Below, in pieces: positions 24,278 to 32,923 of a DNA stretch of 64,000 bases. Location: positions 248,001-312,000 of the forward strand of contig NZ_NGJS01000001.1 in the NCBI RefSeq assembly GCF_003950515.1, in the 5' to 3' direction. The DNA is from Vagococcus vulneris (GTDB lineage: Bacteria; Bacillota; Bacilli; Lactobacillales; Vagococcaceae). The notes beneath the pieces were generated by a model. It was not told the DNA's origin. It saw only the letters and a program-made list of their open reading frames with translations, and ran no database searches. Both the position numbers and the translations under genes were made by a program. Position 1 is the stretch's first letter; every line of letters starts with the position of its first letter.

Positions 24278-24541
24278 TCATAGTTTACTGACGATAGTTT
24301 CAAAAATTGGGTGAACAATAAAATTAAAAACCAAAAAAAAGATTAGTAAAAAATTGCCTACATAGATAGCAACCCTAACCTTTTCTTTTAATGGTGAAGT
24401 TTGATCTATAGAAAGATACTCAAGATTTGTCATTACAACCAAAATTCCTATCGCTATAGGCAAAGAGATTAATCCCAAAGCTACGGAAGATAAAAACATT
24501 AAAATTACAAAACCATAAATCACTAATTTGATAGCATCCAT
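24278..24541 (-). CDS. Small membrane protein of the transfer operon
   Basis: Eighty-seven residues from the ATG at 24541, eight bases after a GAAGG ribosome binding site; a longer frame from 24640 has no convincing start signal. Two or three hydrophobic segments fill most of it (IKLVIYGFVILMFLSSVALG, ISLPIAIGILVVM and VAIYVGNFLLIFFLVFNFIV). No family is recognised. It lies between the VirD4-like and VirB6-like genes. Confidence 0.6.
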   Translation of the reverse strand: MDAIKLVIYGFVILMFLSSVALGLISLPIAIGILVVMTNLEYLSIDQTSPLKEKVRVAIYVGNFLLIFFLVFNFIVHPIFETIVSKL

Positions 24542-24693
24542 AACAACACCTTCTTTCTTTTTCTCAGTGATAGCACCAATAGACGGACTATTTAGCTTAC
24601 TTTGTATCATTGAGCAATTGCATTGCTCTTTCTTTTTCAACTCATAGTCGCCGGTGAATTAATCTTATAGTGAAAAATCAGCTTTAACCTCTG

Positions 24694-26931
24694 CTAGTTA
24701 ATAGACTGTATATACTCTAAATAAGCCTTTTTGAGGTTTGGACGATTATCACTATTACAAAATACTCTTAGCTGTTCCATGGAAGTAAATTGATTCAATC
24801 GTTCTTTTTCTTGAGTCGTTAATCGATCCAGATAAGCAGCTTGTAAAAATTTGCCAAAAATCTTTGATCCCAATGTTTCTTCTAAACGAATGGTGTTCAT
24901 AGTATCTAGTGAAACACTATCGATCGATTCCACGCGGGTTTTCATTAGCTTTTCCTCCTTGTTCTCATCATCGTAATTATTTTTTGGTGCTTGCTCTTCC
25001 TTACTAACTGGCTTTCTTTTCCACTTCACAATGTAATCAACTAGATTGATTTCCTCATGTCCTTTTTTATTGAGCTTCAATTCAGACAAATTCAATTTGC
25101 CATTAAAACGGGGCATTAAATATTCATAATGAAAGGTCATATTTGTTCCGGCATCGATATTGGCAAAAATCGGATACGGCGTGATTTTGTTTTCTTTAAG
25201 GTCGCGCCGCATTTTTGTTCGGTCCAGTATCCACTCACCTTCACGCAAATCACGCAATTCATTGGCCGTTAACAAGTTTCGACCTTCCTCATTTTCGCCA
25301 TAAGATTTATCTGTACTCATGGGGTCTCCATGACGATCTGTCTTAATAATTGTCTTATCACCGATTTTCTTTGAAAAATATTCAGCGTCATCATATTCAT
25401 CTGACATAATATAAATCTGATTTCCACAAGCGCCGGTGATTGCCTTGCTAAGTTTGTCACCATATTTATCATCTAATTGCGCATAGGATTGAACAATCAA
25501 GTGATAGACTAAATTTCTTTGAAGTCCGACATTCATGGAACGGCTCAGCCCATCAATAGCTGGGATGTTGGCTGCTTCCTCCAATAAATAGCGGACACGA
25601 CGTTTCAAGCCAGTGCATGATAATGTGGCTTTTTCTGCCAACACTTCGTTTACTTGAGATAAAAATGTTGAAATTATACTGTAGTTACTGTCGTTCCAGT
25701 CTGGATACACAATAAATAAAGCTATTGGGCGATCCCCATAGCCTAAATCTTCTAAATTAAAATCACTATCAAGCGTAAGTTTTGCGATAGCGTCGTACGT
25801 ATAGTTTTTTAATTTTGCCATTGTTCCTGTAAAAATCCCACTTCGTGTGATTCCTTGCGAGAATTTGATCGTGCCATATTGTTTCCTGGCGACGCTAGTC
25901 ACTGGCAGTTGATCGAAAAACTTATCTAATGCTGTATTCCCTTTTTCATCAAGATAGGCTCCAAGCTCTTCTAACATACTAGTGACGGCATACATGTTTA
26001 TGACTTGAGTCTTATCCTGTTGAATCCCAATCTCACAGATTGCAAGAATCAAGGCATTTAATAGGGATATACTCGCCTCTTCCCACATAGGTTCTTTCGC
26101 TTGGGGATTATGATACAAACTAAATGAAAGACTATTCGCCAACATTTGTGCCTTTGTCGTATCACCACGCATATACGCTTGTTTCACTAAATCTAACGGA
26201 TTGTAATGAATCCCATTGGTCGGATCAACTAAATTTAGGCAATATACATCATAACCAAACCGCTCAAATTCTGATTTCGTATTTTTGAGCATATCGCCTT
26301 TTAAGTCATTCACAATAACCGAATCTTTTTCTTTGGCTCGCATGATCAAATCCAAGGTTGGATAAGAAAAAAGCGACGTCTTCCCTGATTGTGTCCCCCC
26401 AAGCGTTAGAGAGTTCGTATTTTTAGTATCGATGAATACATATTTTTCCTCTTTTTTCCACGGTCCAAATCCAATAACTTTAGTAAAGGTCGCAACCGGA
26501 ATACCTGATTTCCCTTCATACTCTTTATCATTGAGAGGAACCATTTTATATTGTTCTTTTAACTCTTTTAGAGTTGTGAACTTCTCAGACCCCTTAGTTA
26601 ATAGATTGATATCTTTGTAGGCGATTCTCATGCTATAAATCTTTTTACCAACGATCACACCATTAATACAGAGTAACCCTAAGTACACTAGGGAAAGAGT
26701 GACATTCGTGAGTGGTGGCTTTCCTAACCACGCGAATGTGGGCTGCAAAGGAAATACCCCACCTTCATTCACATAACTATTCAGTTTTGGAATGATTCCT
26801 TTTAAGGAAAGGATTCCATTAAATATAAGATTAATCAAAAGGACACCGAGAAGACAAAGTAAAAGGGCGACAACCGCAAGAAAATAGGGATTCGCTAAAT
26901 GTCTTTTCCACTGCTTATATTCTTTATCCAT
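24694..26931 (-). CDS. VirD4-type coupling protein (TcpA/PcfC-like)
   Basis: A 745-residue membrane ATPase. Two N-terminal membrane segments (about 17-40 and 75-97) flank a small outer loop. The hexameric ATPase core has Walker A GGTQSGKTS (178-186) and the Walker B-like LLEEAANIP (about residue 450). The C-terminal ~110 residues are charged (KWKRKPVSKEEQAPKNNYDDENKEEKL) and likely contact the relaxosome. Coupling proteins link the relaxase-DNA complex to the channel. It is the third essential ATPase-level component here, with VirB4 and the helicase. It follows two small membrane genes in the same operon. Confidence 0.92.
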   Translation of the reverse strand: MDKEYKQWKRHLANPYFLAVVALLLCLLGVLLINLIFNGILSLKGIIPKLNSYVNEGGVFPLQPTFAWLGKPPLTNVTLSLVYLGLLCINGVIVGKKIYSMRIAYKDINLLTKGSEKFTTLKELKEQYKMVPLNDKEYEGKSGIPVATFTKVIGFGPWKKEEKYVFIDTKNTNSLTLGGTQSGKTSLFSYPTLDLIMRAKEKDSVIVNDLKGDMLKNTKSEFERFGYDVYCLNLVDPTNGIHYNPLDLVKQAYMRGDTTKAQMLANSLSFSLYHNPQAKEPMWEEASISLLNALILAICEIGIQQDKTQVINMYAVTSMLEELGAYLDEKGNTALDKFFDQLPVTSVARKQYGTIKFSQGITRSGIFTGTMAKLKNYTYDAIAKLTLDSDFNLEDLGYGDRPIALFIVYPDWNDSNYSIISTFLSQVNEVLAEKATLSCTGLKRRVRYLLEEAANIPAIDGLSRSMNVGLQRNLVYHLIVQSYAQLDDKYGDKLSKAITGACGNQIYIMSDEYDDAEYFSKKIGDKTIIKTDRHGDPMSTDKSYGENEEGRNLLTANELRDLREGEWILDRTKMRRDLKENKITPYPIFANIDAGTNMTFHYEYLMPRFNGKLNLSELKLNKKGHEEINLVDYIVKWKRKPVSKEEQAPKNNYDDENKEEKLMKTRVESIDSVSLDTMNTIRLEETLGSKIFGKFLQAAYLDRLTTQEKERLNQFTSMEQLRVFCNSDNRPNLKKAYLEYIQSIN

Positions 26932-26946
26932 GCAGATTCCCCCTTA

Positions 26947-27210
26947 CTAGATTTCCTTTTTTATTGAATGATAGGCTTGTTTCACTCCTAATACCATTCT
27001 CGGGCCATCTTGGAAAAGAACAATCGCACTCATTGCAATAACGGCTAAATATGAGGTGTCCCGCTCAATAACTAAAGAATACATACAAAGGATGATAAGC
27101 CCTATACTTAGTAAAGAGTAGACAACTACTACAATCAGTTTTTCACTGTCTTTTCTAAAATATATGCAACAAACAGCTAGCCAGAGAATGAATAAAAATA
27201 ATAGTTCCAT
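26947..27210 (-). CDS. Small membrane protein
   Basis: An 87-residue protein with two or three hydrophobic segments (about 1-16, 22-45 and 53-67) separated by short polar turns, and a short basic tail. No family is recognised. It begins two bases after the preceding membrane-protein gene and ends just ahead of VirD4, so it belongs to the channel operon. Confidence 0.65.
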   Translation of the reverse strand: MELLFLFILWLAVCCIYFRKDSEKLIVVVVYSLLSIGLIILCMYSLVIERDTSYLAVIAMSAIVLFQDGPRMVLGVKQAYHSIKKEI

Positions 27211-27211
27211 C

Positions 27212-27949
27212 CTATTTCACCTCTTTCTTATATGCTTTTCCAAGACTACCGATTACAGTATGAGGATAGCCGAGACTGACTAACTCATAGATTTTCAGCT
27301 GGAAAGGAGTGTATCTCAACCTGAATGAGATCCGAAAAGAATCTGACTCATGCCTTAACCCCCACATAAAGAAATTATCGTTTAGCGATTGCTTCTCACT
27401 TTTTTCTCTATTTCCCCTGATATTTCGTAAATAACGTTTCCATTCCTCAGAAATATTGGGCAACCCTTCAACACCATTTGCCTCATAAATATTCTTCAGA
27501 GCTGGAAAGATGTCTAAAAAGACTCTTTTATCCTCAATAGCAACGTACCGACGAAAAAGGAGATAGGTAATGCCAGCAATAAGCGTATTTTTAGCGGAAA
27601 CAATGGAACTACTTTGCACAGAAAGAAGATCGATTGCTCCAAACAGCCCCGTCCATACATACATGGCGATAATTAATCCAATACCCTTTTTTATATATTT
27701 TTTATTGTTCGTAATCAAATACATCCAACAAGAGGTTATGAATACTAGGACGGCAAGAGTAATAACGATGGAGGTAATGCTGAATTGATTCACCTTATCC
27801 GCTCCCTTGAAGCCTAAGAAAAATAGTTCATTGATATGGTTAAATCCTAAGCGTACCAAAAAAAATAATTGAAATAAAAAGGCAAGGAATAAAAATCCTT
27901 GCCCATAGTGCCTAAAAAGCAGATAGAAATACTTTTTCCTTACACTCAT
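27212..27949 (-). CDS. Polytopic membrane protein of the transfer operon
   Basis: A 245-residue protein with four or five membrane segments in the first ~140 residues (for example GFLFLAFLFQLFFLVRLGF and FSITSIVITLAVLVFITSCWMYLI) and a soluble, basic C-terminal ~100 residues (EEWKRYLRNIRGNREK). It overlaps the upstream coiled-coil gene by four bases. No family is recognised. Position between the coiled-coil protein and VirD4 suggests part of the membrane complex. Confidence 0.65.
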   Translation of the reverse strand: MSVRKKYFYLLFRHYGQGFLFLAFLFQLFFLVRLGFNHINELFFLGFKGADKVNQFSITSIVITLAVLVFITSCWMYLITNNKKYIKKGIGLIIAMYVWTGLFGAIDLLSVQSSSIVSAKNTLIAGITYLLFRRYVAIEDKRVFLDIFPALKNIYEANGVEGLPNISEEWKRYLRNIRGNREKSEKQSLNDNFFMWGLRHESDSFRISFRLRYTPFQLKIYELVSLGYPHTVIGSLGKAYKKEVK

Positions 27950-29454
27950 TTAGCCACCGCCTCAGATCCTTGATTTGCTGATGCGGCTGCCTCTTGTGTA
28001 GTCGTTTGATCGGTTGATGCTTGTGTTTGAGTTTCTGTCGTTGAATGCTCTGGTGTAACAGGTGTTTCTGGATTGGTTTCAGCTTCTGGTTTAGGGAAGT
28101 TATTGAAATCATTGACCACATCTGATACAGCCTCATTTTGTTTGGCTGCTTGATCGTTAACAGCTTGAGCTGATTGGGACGCAGTATCGATTGCCTCCTG
28201 CATTTCAGTTGAATTTATTTCATCGAGCTGATTTCCTACTTGGACATTCGCTGCATTCATTTCACTGCTTGATACGGCAGCTTGATTTATATCTGGCTGA
28301 ACCGCAATGCTTACTTGATCATTGTTATTTGCATTTGTAATCGCCGTAGTCACTTGCTGGGTGGCATCTGACACTTCCGCTTGTGTTTCTTGATACTCTG
28401 ATTTGGTTTGATCCATTTGATCTAGCGTTTCTTGTGCGTTTTGAATCGTCGAGTTCATTTGATTAGTCGTTGAATTCGCTGAGTCTTGCGCGTCTTTAAT
28501 TTCATTTACTTTTTGGTTCAGTTTTTCATAGGTTTCTTTGTATAAATCTACATTCACCTCTGGTACCGTTCCATCTTGATCCATTAACTGTTTTAGTTCA
28601 TCTGACAATTGGTTGTATTCTTCAATCAAACTCTGAACTTTGTCCCATTGTTCAGCCGCTTTATCAGCATGAACTTGTGTATTCGATTCAACATTTTGCA
28701 TACGATCCAATTCAGATTTTACTTTAGTCAATCTTTCGTTTACTTCATTTGCCTTATCCGCTGCACTGCTCAGTTCTTCTTTAGATTTAGCAATTAGCTC
28801 ATCAACAGAAGGGGCCGGATCTGGCGTTGGTGTCGGATTAGGATTAGGATCAGGGTTCGGATTTGGTGTCGGATCAGGGATTGGGTTTGGATTAGGCGCT
28901 GGATCAGGAATAGGCTTAGAATCATTATCCACGTCTGGTTCCTTACTGGTTTCTTCATTTATTCCCTTGTCAGGAATTTGATCTTTGATCAAATTTGAAT
29001 CCGTTGCAGGAGCTTTATCTACTTCAGCAGAATGAACGACCTCTGAAGCATTTCGAGCGTCTTCTTTTTTAGATTGATCGTCTATTGCGACAGCCAATTT
29101 TTCGACTAATCCTTGTTTCTCTTCCCCTGATGGCATTTGTACACCGAACAGACTATTCTCTTTTTTATCACCTACGACAACACTCAGCACATCATCTGCA
29201 GACTTGCTTTCTTTAGCTTTCTGCTTTTTTGGGGGAGCTACTTGCTTTTCCCATGCACTCTCTTTTTTTGATCCTTTTGATGCAGAAGCTTTCTGTTCAA
29301 TTTTTTGATTTGACTGATTACTCGATTGATTATTATAAATCCCATATCCCACCGCACCACCTAATAAAGCGGCGGAACATAGGCTAATCCATAACCACTT
29401 CTTTTTTTGGCTCAATGGTCCCTTTTCAGGCATTTTTTCCTTATTCTCCGTCAT
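27946..29454 (-). CDS. Membrane-anchored coiled-coil protein with Pro/Asn-rich stalk
   Basis: A 502-residue protein with a short cytoplasmic N-terminus and one membrane segment (about 18-40, KWLWISLCSAALLGGAVGYGI). An acidic spacer comes next, then an almost perfect dipeptide-like Pro/Asn/Asp repeat (about 182-218, units such as NPNPIPDP), and then a long heptad coiled coil rich in Ala/Gln/Asn (about 220-440), before a Thr/Gln-rich tail. The proline stretch would act as a rigid stalk across the cell wall. No family is recognised. It overlaps both neighbours, the 410-residue gene by 14 bases. A surface structural or adhesin-like part of the conjugation machine is inferred. Confidence 0.7.
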   Translation of the reverse strand: MTENKEKMPEKGPLSQKKKWLWISLCSAALLGGAVGYGIYNNQSSNQSNQKIEQKASASKGSKKESAWEKQVAPPKKQKAKESKSADDVLSVVVGDKKENSLFGVQMPSGEEKQGLVEKLAVAIDDQSKKEDARNASEVVHSAEVDKAPATDSNLIKDQIPDKGINEETSKEPDVDNDSKPIPDPAPNPNPIPDPTPNPNPDPNPNPTPTPDPAPSVDELIAKSKEELSSAADKANEVNERLTKVKSELDRMQNVESNTQVHADKAAEQWDKVQSLIEEYNQLSDELKQLMDQDGTVPEVNVDLYKETYEKLNQKVNEIKDAQDSANSTTNQMNSTIQNAQETLDQMDQTKSEYQETQAEVSDATQQVTTAITNANNNDQVSIAVQPDINQAAVSSSEMNAANVQVGNQLDEINSTEMQEAIDTASQSAQAVNDQAAKQNEAVSDVVNDFNNFPKPEAETNPETPVTPEHSTTETQTQASTDQTTTQEAAASANQGSEAVAK

Positions 29455-30673
29455 TCGATTTTCCCCCTAATTGTTCTAAATTACTGGTCCATAATTCAAA
29501 GTTCTTTTCGGCTTCTTTACGATCAGTCTCAGATAGTTTTGAATTACTTTTATCCGTTTGGTATTTCTTTAGTAAATTCACTATACTTTTTGCTACTTTG
29601 ATATCCTCTTCTAGTTCAGGATCATTGATTTCCTTATTGATTAATTCGGCCGCTGAAATATCTTGGTCTCTCAAATTTTGATAAGCTCGATCCTTTTTTG
29701 CCTGATAAATCTGATCATTAAGCGTGTCATTTTTCAGCACTTTATTAATCAATTCGGCTTCTTCCAACTTACCTTGTGCTAAATAGGCGTACCCTCTCAT
29801 AGCCTGAACAGTTGTATCTTGATTTATTCCTTTAATTTCAGTCACTTGATTCCATTTTTTATTTAGAAATGCCCAATAGAAACGTGCCATGTCAGAATGG
29901 TGGTCATCAGCTAAGTTCTTCAATGCCTTTGATTTTTTTTCGTTATATAACTGTTCAATCAACTTCGACTCTTCATCTGGATACTCATTTAGTGCTTGAC
30001 TATGTTTACCCTCTTTGACCAATTCGGAATAACTTTCCTGTTGATTTGAACCATTAGAACCAGTCACAAATAACGTAATTCCCGCACCACTGAAAATCAG
30101 AAGAGCCAATATAAGAATAAAAAGTCTCTTTTTTTTCACAAAAAAACCAGCGAAATCAAACGCTGGTTTTTTCGATATCTGTTTTTCCCTAGGCTCATTA
30201 ACAACTTTCGTTTCGTCTAAAGATTGATCTTCCGCCGGAAGTAAGGCCACTTTTGGAGTTTCAGCTTCTGCGGATGTTTTTTCAACAATTGTAATTATTT
30301 GTGGTGCAGGTTCTTCTTCTGCTTTCCGTCCATAATCGTTGATTGGATTTGTTTCAGCTAGATATGCGTGATTAATCCGTTGGAGAAGTTCGGATTTTTC
30401 TTCCTCGTCAACATCTGGAAATTCTGTTTTAAGAAGATGTAGTAACAGTAGCCTCAAATTATTCGACTCATCTGTTCCTGCAACGAAATCACTTCTAAAA
30501 ATCATTTCTTCATCATCGTAAATTTCAATGATCACATAATTGGGCTTCTTTCCAATCGATAGCGTCTTAGTGAAAACTTTGAGCTGATTATCCGCTTCGA
30601 TTAAGGTATATCTTTTTTTGCTTGGCAAAAACTTACCTAGCCCTTTCTTGCTCGTTCCAAAAATTACATACAA
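29441..30673 (-). CDS. Bitopic membrane protein with TPR-like outer domain (EssB-like layout)
   Basis: A 410-residue protein that starts at a TTG seven bases after AGGAGG. The cytoplasmic part (1-180) has a folded N-terminal ~105 residues and an acidic linker. One membrane segment follows (about 188-210, LFILILALLIFSGAGITLFV), then an outer domain of helical repeats (about 225-385, KEGKHSQALNEYPDEESKLIEQLY and LAQGKLEEAELINKVL). This layout, an N-domain, one span and TPR-like helices, resembles EssB/YukC of type VII secretion, but here it lies in a type IV operon. The similarity is by eye only. Confidence 0.65.
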   Translation of the reverse strand: MYVIFGTSKKGLGKFLPSKKRYTLIEADNQLKVFTKTLSIGKKPNYVIIEIYDDEEMIFRSDFVAGTDESNNLRLLLLHLLKTEFPDVDEEEKSELLQRINHAYLAETNPINDYGRKAEEEPAPQIITIVEKTSAEAETPKVALLPAEDQSLDETKVVNEPREKQISKKPAFDFAGFFVKKKRLFILILALLIFSGAGITLFVTGSNGSNQQESYSELVKEGKHSQALNEYPDEESKLIEQLYNEKKSKALKNLADDHHSDMARFYWAFLNKKWNQVTEIKGINQDTTVQAMRGYAYLAQGKLEEAELINKVLKNDTLNDQIYQAKKDRAYQNLRDQDISAAELINKEINDPELEEDIKVAKSIVNLLKKYQTDKSNSKLSETDRKEAEKNFELWTSNLEQLGGKSNDGE

Positions 30674-30711
30674 GTGTTATCCTCCTTTCCCCAATGAATC
30701 AATCTAATCTG

Positions 30712-30927
30712 TTAGCTTTTTAGCCAAGTAACGATCATTTGAGCGCCAATGACGATAAAAATACCAATAACGATGTTTTTGACTCCGTCTTGTGCCTCAT
30801 CTAATTTCTGACGATTTTTAGTCATGAAATGGTACCCCATTAATGCAAGCATCACAGCCGCATAACTACCAGCAATCGCTTGAATCCCTCTGAGAATAAA
30901 TTCTAGCTTTCCAGTAATAAAATCCAT
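30712..30927 (-). CDS. VirB2/TrbC-like small membrane subunit
   Basis: A 71-residue protein with two hydrophobic segments (about 17-30 and 50-67) separated by a polar, Lys-rich loop (HFMTKNRQKLDEAQDGVKN). The Gly/Ala-rich first segment and the IVIGIFIVIGAQMIV second one give the pilin-like hairpin typical of VirB2/TrbC family proteins, without a recognisable signal peptide. In Gram-positive systems the equivalent (PrgF-type) lies next to membrane channel genes, as here. It would form the pilus-like or channel-lining subunit. Confidence 0.7.
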   Translation of the reverse strand: MDFITGKLEFILRGIQAIAGSYAAVMLALMGYHFMTKNRQKLDEAQDGVKNIVIGIFIVIGAQMIVTWLKS

Positions 30928-30951
30928 GGTAGATTCCCCCTTATCGTATGA

Positions 30952-31149
30952 TTATCCCAAGTGTTGAGACGGTAATTTTCTTGTTTGGTCTTTAAAGGAT
31001 TTCAAAGCCTTTTGAATGATTTCCTCGTTCTCACTAAACACTTCATCGTATTTTTCAGCCAGCCACTCATCAAAATTTTGTCCTTTTGCTTCTAGGATTA
31101 ATTTTGCGGTCGCCTTTTTTTTCACAAGTTCTTTATTTGTTACTGCCAT
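30952..31149 (-). CDS. Small hypothetical protein
   Basis: Sixty-five residues from the ATG at 31149, which has AGAGAGG upstream; the ATG at 31182 lacks one. A charged, helical protein (NKELVKKKATAKLILEAKGQNFDEWLAEKYDEVFSENEEI) with no membrane segment. No family is recognised. It may be a regulator or a partner of the nearby VirB2-like and metallopeptidase proteins. Confidence 0.6.
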   Translation of the reverse strand: MAVTNKELVKKKATAKLILEAKGQNFDEWLAEKYDEVFSENEEIIQKALKSFKDQTRKLPSQHLG

Positions 31150-31193
31150 GGGTGGACCTCTCTTTCTAATGTATACTTTCATACGAATCAGGA

Positions 31194-32102
31194 TTACACA
31201 TAATAATCAATGACATAGCCGTCATCTTCCTGCTTCTTTTTTTGTGCTTTGATTTCTTTTTCTACTTTTTCTTGGGTCTGATTCGGCGTCACTTTTTTGA
31301 ATTCTATTCCAGCGAATTGCGTTAATTTTTCAAGCTCCGTGTAATAACTTTGGGCATCTACCTTTTTCACCCACATCTTTTTTACACCATATCCCTCCCA
31401 AAAATAACCCAACTCTTTCAATCCGTAGCGGTATTCATACCCATTTTCAATTCCAATATAGTAATAGGATAAAAAAGTAGGCGAAATAACTGGTCGGATA
31501 AAAAAATTTTCTGGCTCTGCATAATTTAAAAAAAACTGAACTTCACGTTCAGCCTCCTTCAACGTATTCATTTCTTTTTGCCAAGTTTGACTCACAGTAA
31601 ACCAATGGAACCCTCTATTTTTTAGGATATTTCTGAATGAACGACCATTTCTAATGATCACCATTCTTTTCTCCATGTCAGGTATAGTCGGTACTTCCCA
31701 GTTTGAAGGCTCTCCAAAATAACGATAAAGACCTTTATAATCATTTGCATCAGTTTCTTCGGTCACATCCAAGAGATCCAACAATCTTAAAGCAACAGCA
31801 GTTAAATATAGTTCATGTAAACGTTGGTAAAATGGCTCTGCATGATCGCTATCCCCCAAATCCTCATACTCTACGTGGTGAGCGATTTCATGTAAACAAG
31901 TAATTAATAAAAAACGAGATTCCCGTGATAAATTAAATATCTCAATCATACGTTCTTTTCGAATGTAATGAGCGTGTTTACTTTTCAATTCTTTCGGCCT
32001 GATGCGGATAAAGTAACTCAGATATCTCTTGTACTCATCAGGATATGTGTAACGCAGTACGGTATCGATTGTCCCTTTGATCAATGCCTCATCTTTACTC
32101 AT
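31194..32102 (-). CDS. SprT-like zinc-peptidase-like protein
   Basis: A 302-residue protein with the zinc-binding motif HEIAHH (HExxH) at about residue 89-94, preceded by a hydrophobic helix (FLLITCL) and followed by an acidic HAEPFYQRLHELY segment that could supply the third ligand. This is the pattern of SprT-like and related zincin proteins found on mobile elements. The C-terminal half is rich in aromatic residues and strands, and the tail is Lys/Glu-rich. It has a TTAGGAGG ribosome binding site. A terminator and the DUF3789-like gene lie upstream, so it may have a separate promoter. The substrate is unknown. Confidence 0.65.
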   Translation of the reverse strand: MSKDEALIKGTIDTVLRYTYPDEYKRYLSYFIRIRPKELKSKHAHYIRKERMIEIFNLSRESRFLLITCLHEIAHHVEYEDLGDSDHAEPFYQRLHELYLTAVALRLLDLLDVTEETDANDYKGLYRYFGEPSNWEVPTIPDMEKRMVIIRNGRSFRNILKNRGFHWFTVSQTWQKEMNTLKEAEREVQFFLNYAEPENFFIRPVISPTFLSYYYIGIENGYEYRYGLKELGYFWEGYGVKKMWVKKVDAQSYYTELEKLTQFAGIEFKKVTPNQTQEKVEKEIKAQKKKQEDDGYVIDYYV

Positions 32103-32118
32103 TCAATGACCTCCTAAC

Positions 32119-32147
32119 CTAAAAAAAAATCGATCAGCGAATCGATT
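32119..32147 (-). terminator. Rho-independent terminator
   Basis: On the minus strand AAATCGAT pairs with ATCGATTT around the loop TCGCTG, followed by TTTTTTTT. It lies between the DUF3789-like gene and the zinc-peptidase-like gene. Confidence 0.8.
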
Positions 32148-32158
32148 TTCGTTACTAT

Positions 32159-32311
32159 TTAAACATTCCTCTGTTCATGGTAATTTCGATTACGAAACGC
32201 TTCCTCAGCAGCTATATCCGCGTTTTTGGCCGCAAAGCAAAGAGACATAACCATTACTCCAGAAACCGCACCTAAAAGTAAACAACCCACACCAACAGCT
32301 ATTGTAAACAT
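32159..32311 (-). CDS. Tiny membrane protein (DUF3789-like)
   Basis: Fifty residues, starting at the ATG at 32311, eight bases after AAAGGA. One hydrophobic segment (FTIAVGVGCLLLGAVSGVMVMSLCF) is followed by AAKNADIAAEEAF and a basic end. The glycine-rich span followed by LCxAAKxAD is the pattern I associate with DUF3789, short membrane proteins on mobile elements of Firmicutes. It lies between the M23 exon and the terminator at 32119-32147. The function is unknown. Confidence 0.7.
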   Translation of the reverse strand: MFTIAVGVGCLLLGAVSGVMVMSLCFAAKNADIAAEEAFRNRNYHEQRNV

Positions 32312-32331
32312 ACGAATCATCCTTTCCGTTT

Positions 32332-32795
32332 TTAATGCCCAAATAGAATAGGTTGCGGATCTACAAGCCTACCTTGAGATAAACTGCTATCTTGGCACAA
32401 TTCTAAATGCAAATGACTTCCGATACTATTTCCGGTACTTCCTACATAACCAATCGTTTGCCCTTGTACAATGGTATCACCAACTTTTACTGAATATTGT
32501 TGCTGGTGCGCATACAATGCGGTTGTCCCATCTTCATGTTGAATCACGACATAGTTTCCCCAGCTGTAATGATACTCAGCTTTAATTACCTTACCGCCTT
32601 TAGTGGCATGGATTGGTTCGCCTTGTGCAGCCGCTAAATCTAAGCCTCGATGAAATTCGCCACCTCTCGGTCCAAAGGGACTCGAAATAGTATAGCTATC
32701 CAGCGGTACTTTATACCCTTTAGTATTGATTTGTACACCTTGAATTTCCTTATCGAATTGAGTGAGATCATACGTTTCAATCAGCCCATTCAATT
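32332..32795 (-). CDS. 3' exon of intron-split wall hydrolase (M23 peptidase domain)
   Basis: The second coding part of the gene whose 5' part is at 35429-36392. It encodes about 154 residues and begins two bases before the TTG at 32793. The LytM/M23 metallopeptidase domain has HRGLDLAA (first zinc His and Asp), and the closing HLHLE motif. When the group II intron (32796-35428) is removed, the reading frame joins as YNQ-K-LNGLIETYDLTQFD, a natural glucosaminidase-to-linker join. Standing alone it has only a TTG directly after an in-frame TAA and no ribosome binding site, so splicing is probably required for its production. Confidence 0.8.
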
Positions 32796-32875
32796 ATAGC
32801 AATAGGTAAACTTTTGAAAGATGACTACTCTTGCAAGTCATAATCATACAAATCTCCAGTTTTTCCCCTGCTCCA

Positions 32876-32907
32876 CACCGTACGTGCGACTTTCACCGCA
32901 TACGGCG
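32876..32907 (-). ncRNA. Group II intron domain V
   Basis: A short hairpin with a CGCCGTATGCGG / ...CGTACGGTG stem, a GAAA loop, and the expected bulge. This is the catalytic core of the ribozyme. Domain VI follows down to 32797. Confidence 0.85.
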
Positions 32908-32923
32908 TTCCAACTTCTTCTTT

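Noticed and set aside
28801-28930. Short DNA repeat in the coiled-coil gene considered as a separate element
   Set aside because: It is simply the coding sequence of the Pro/Asn/Asp stalk and keeps the reading frame.
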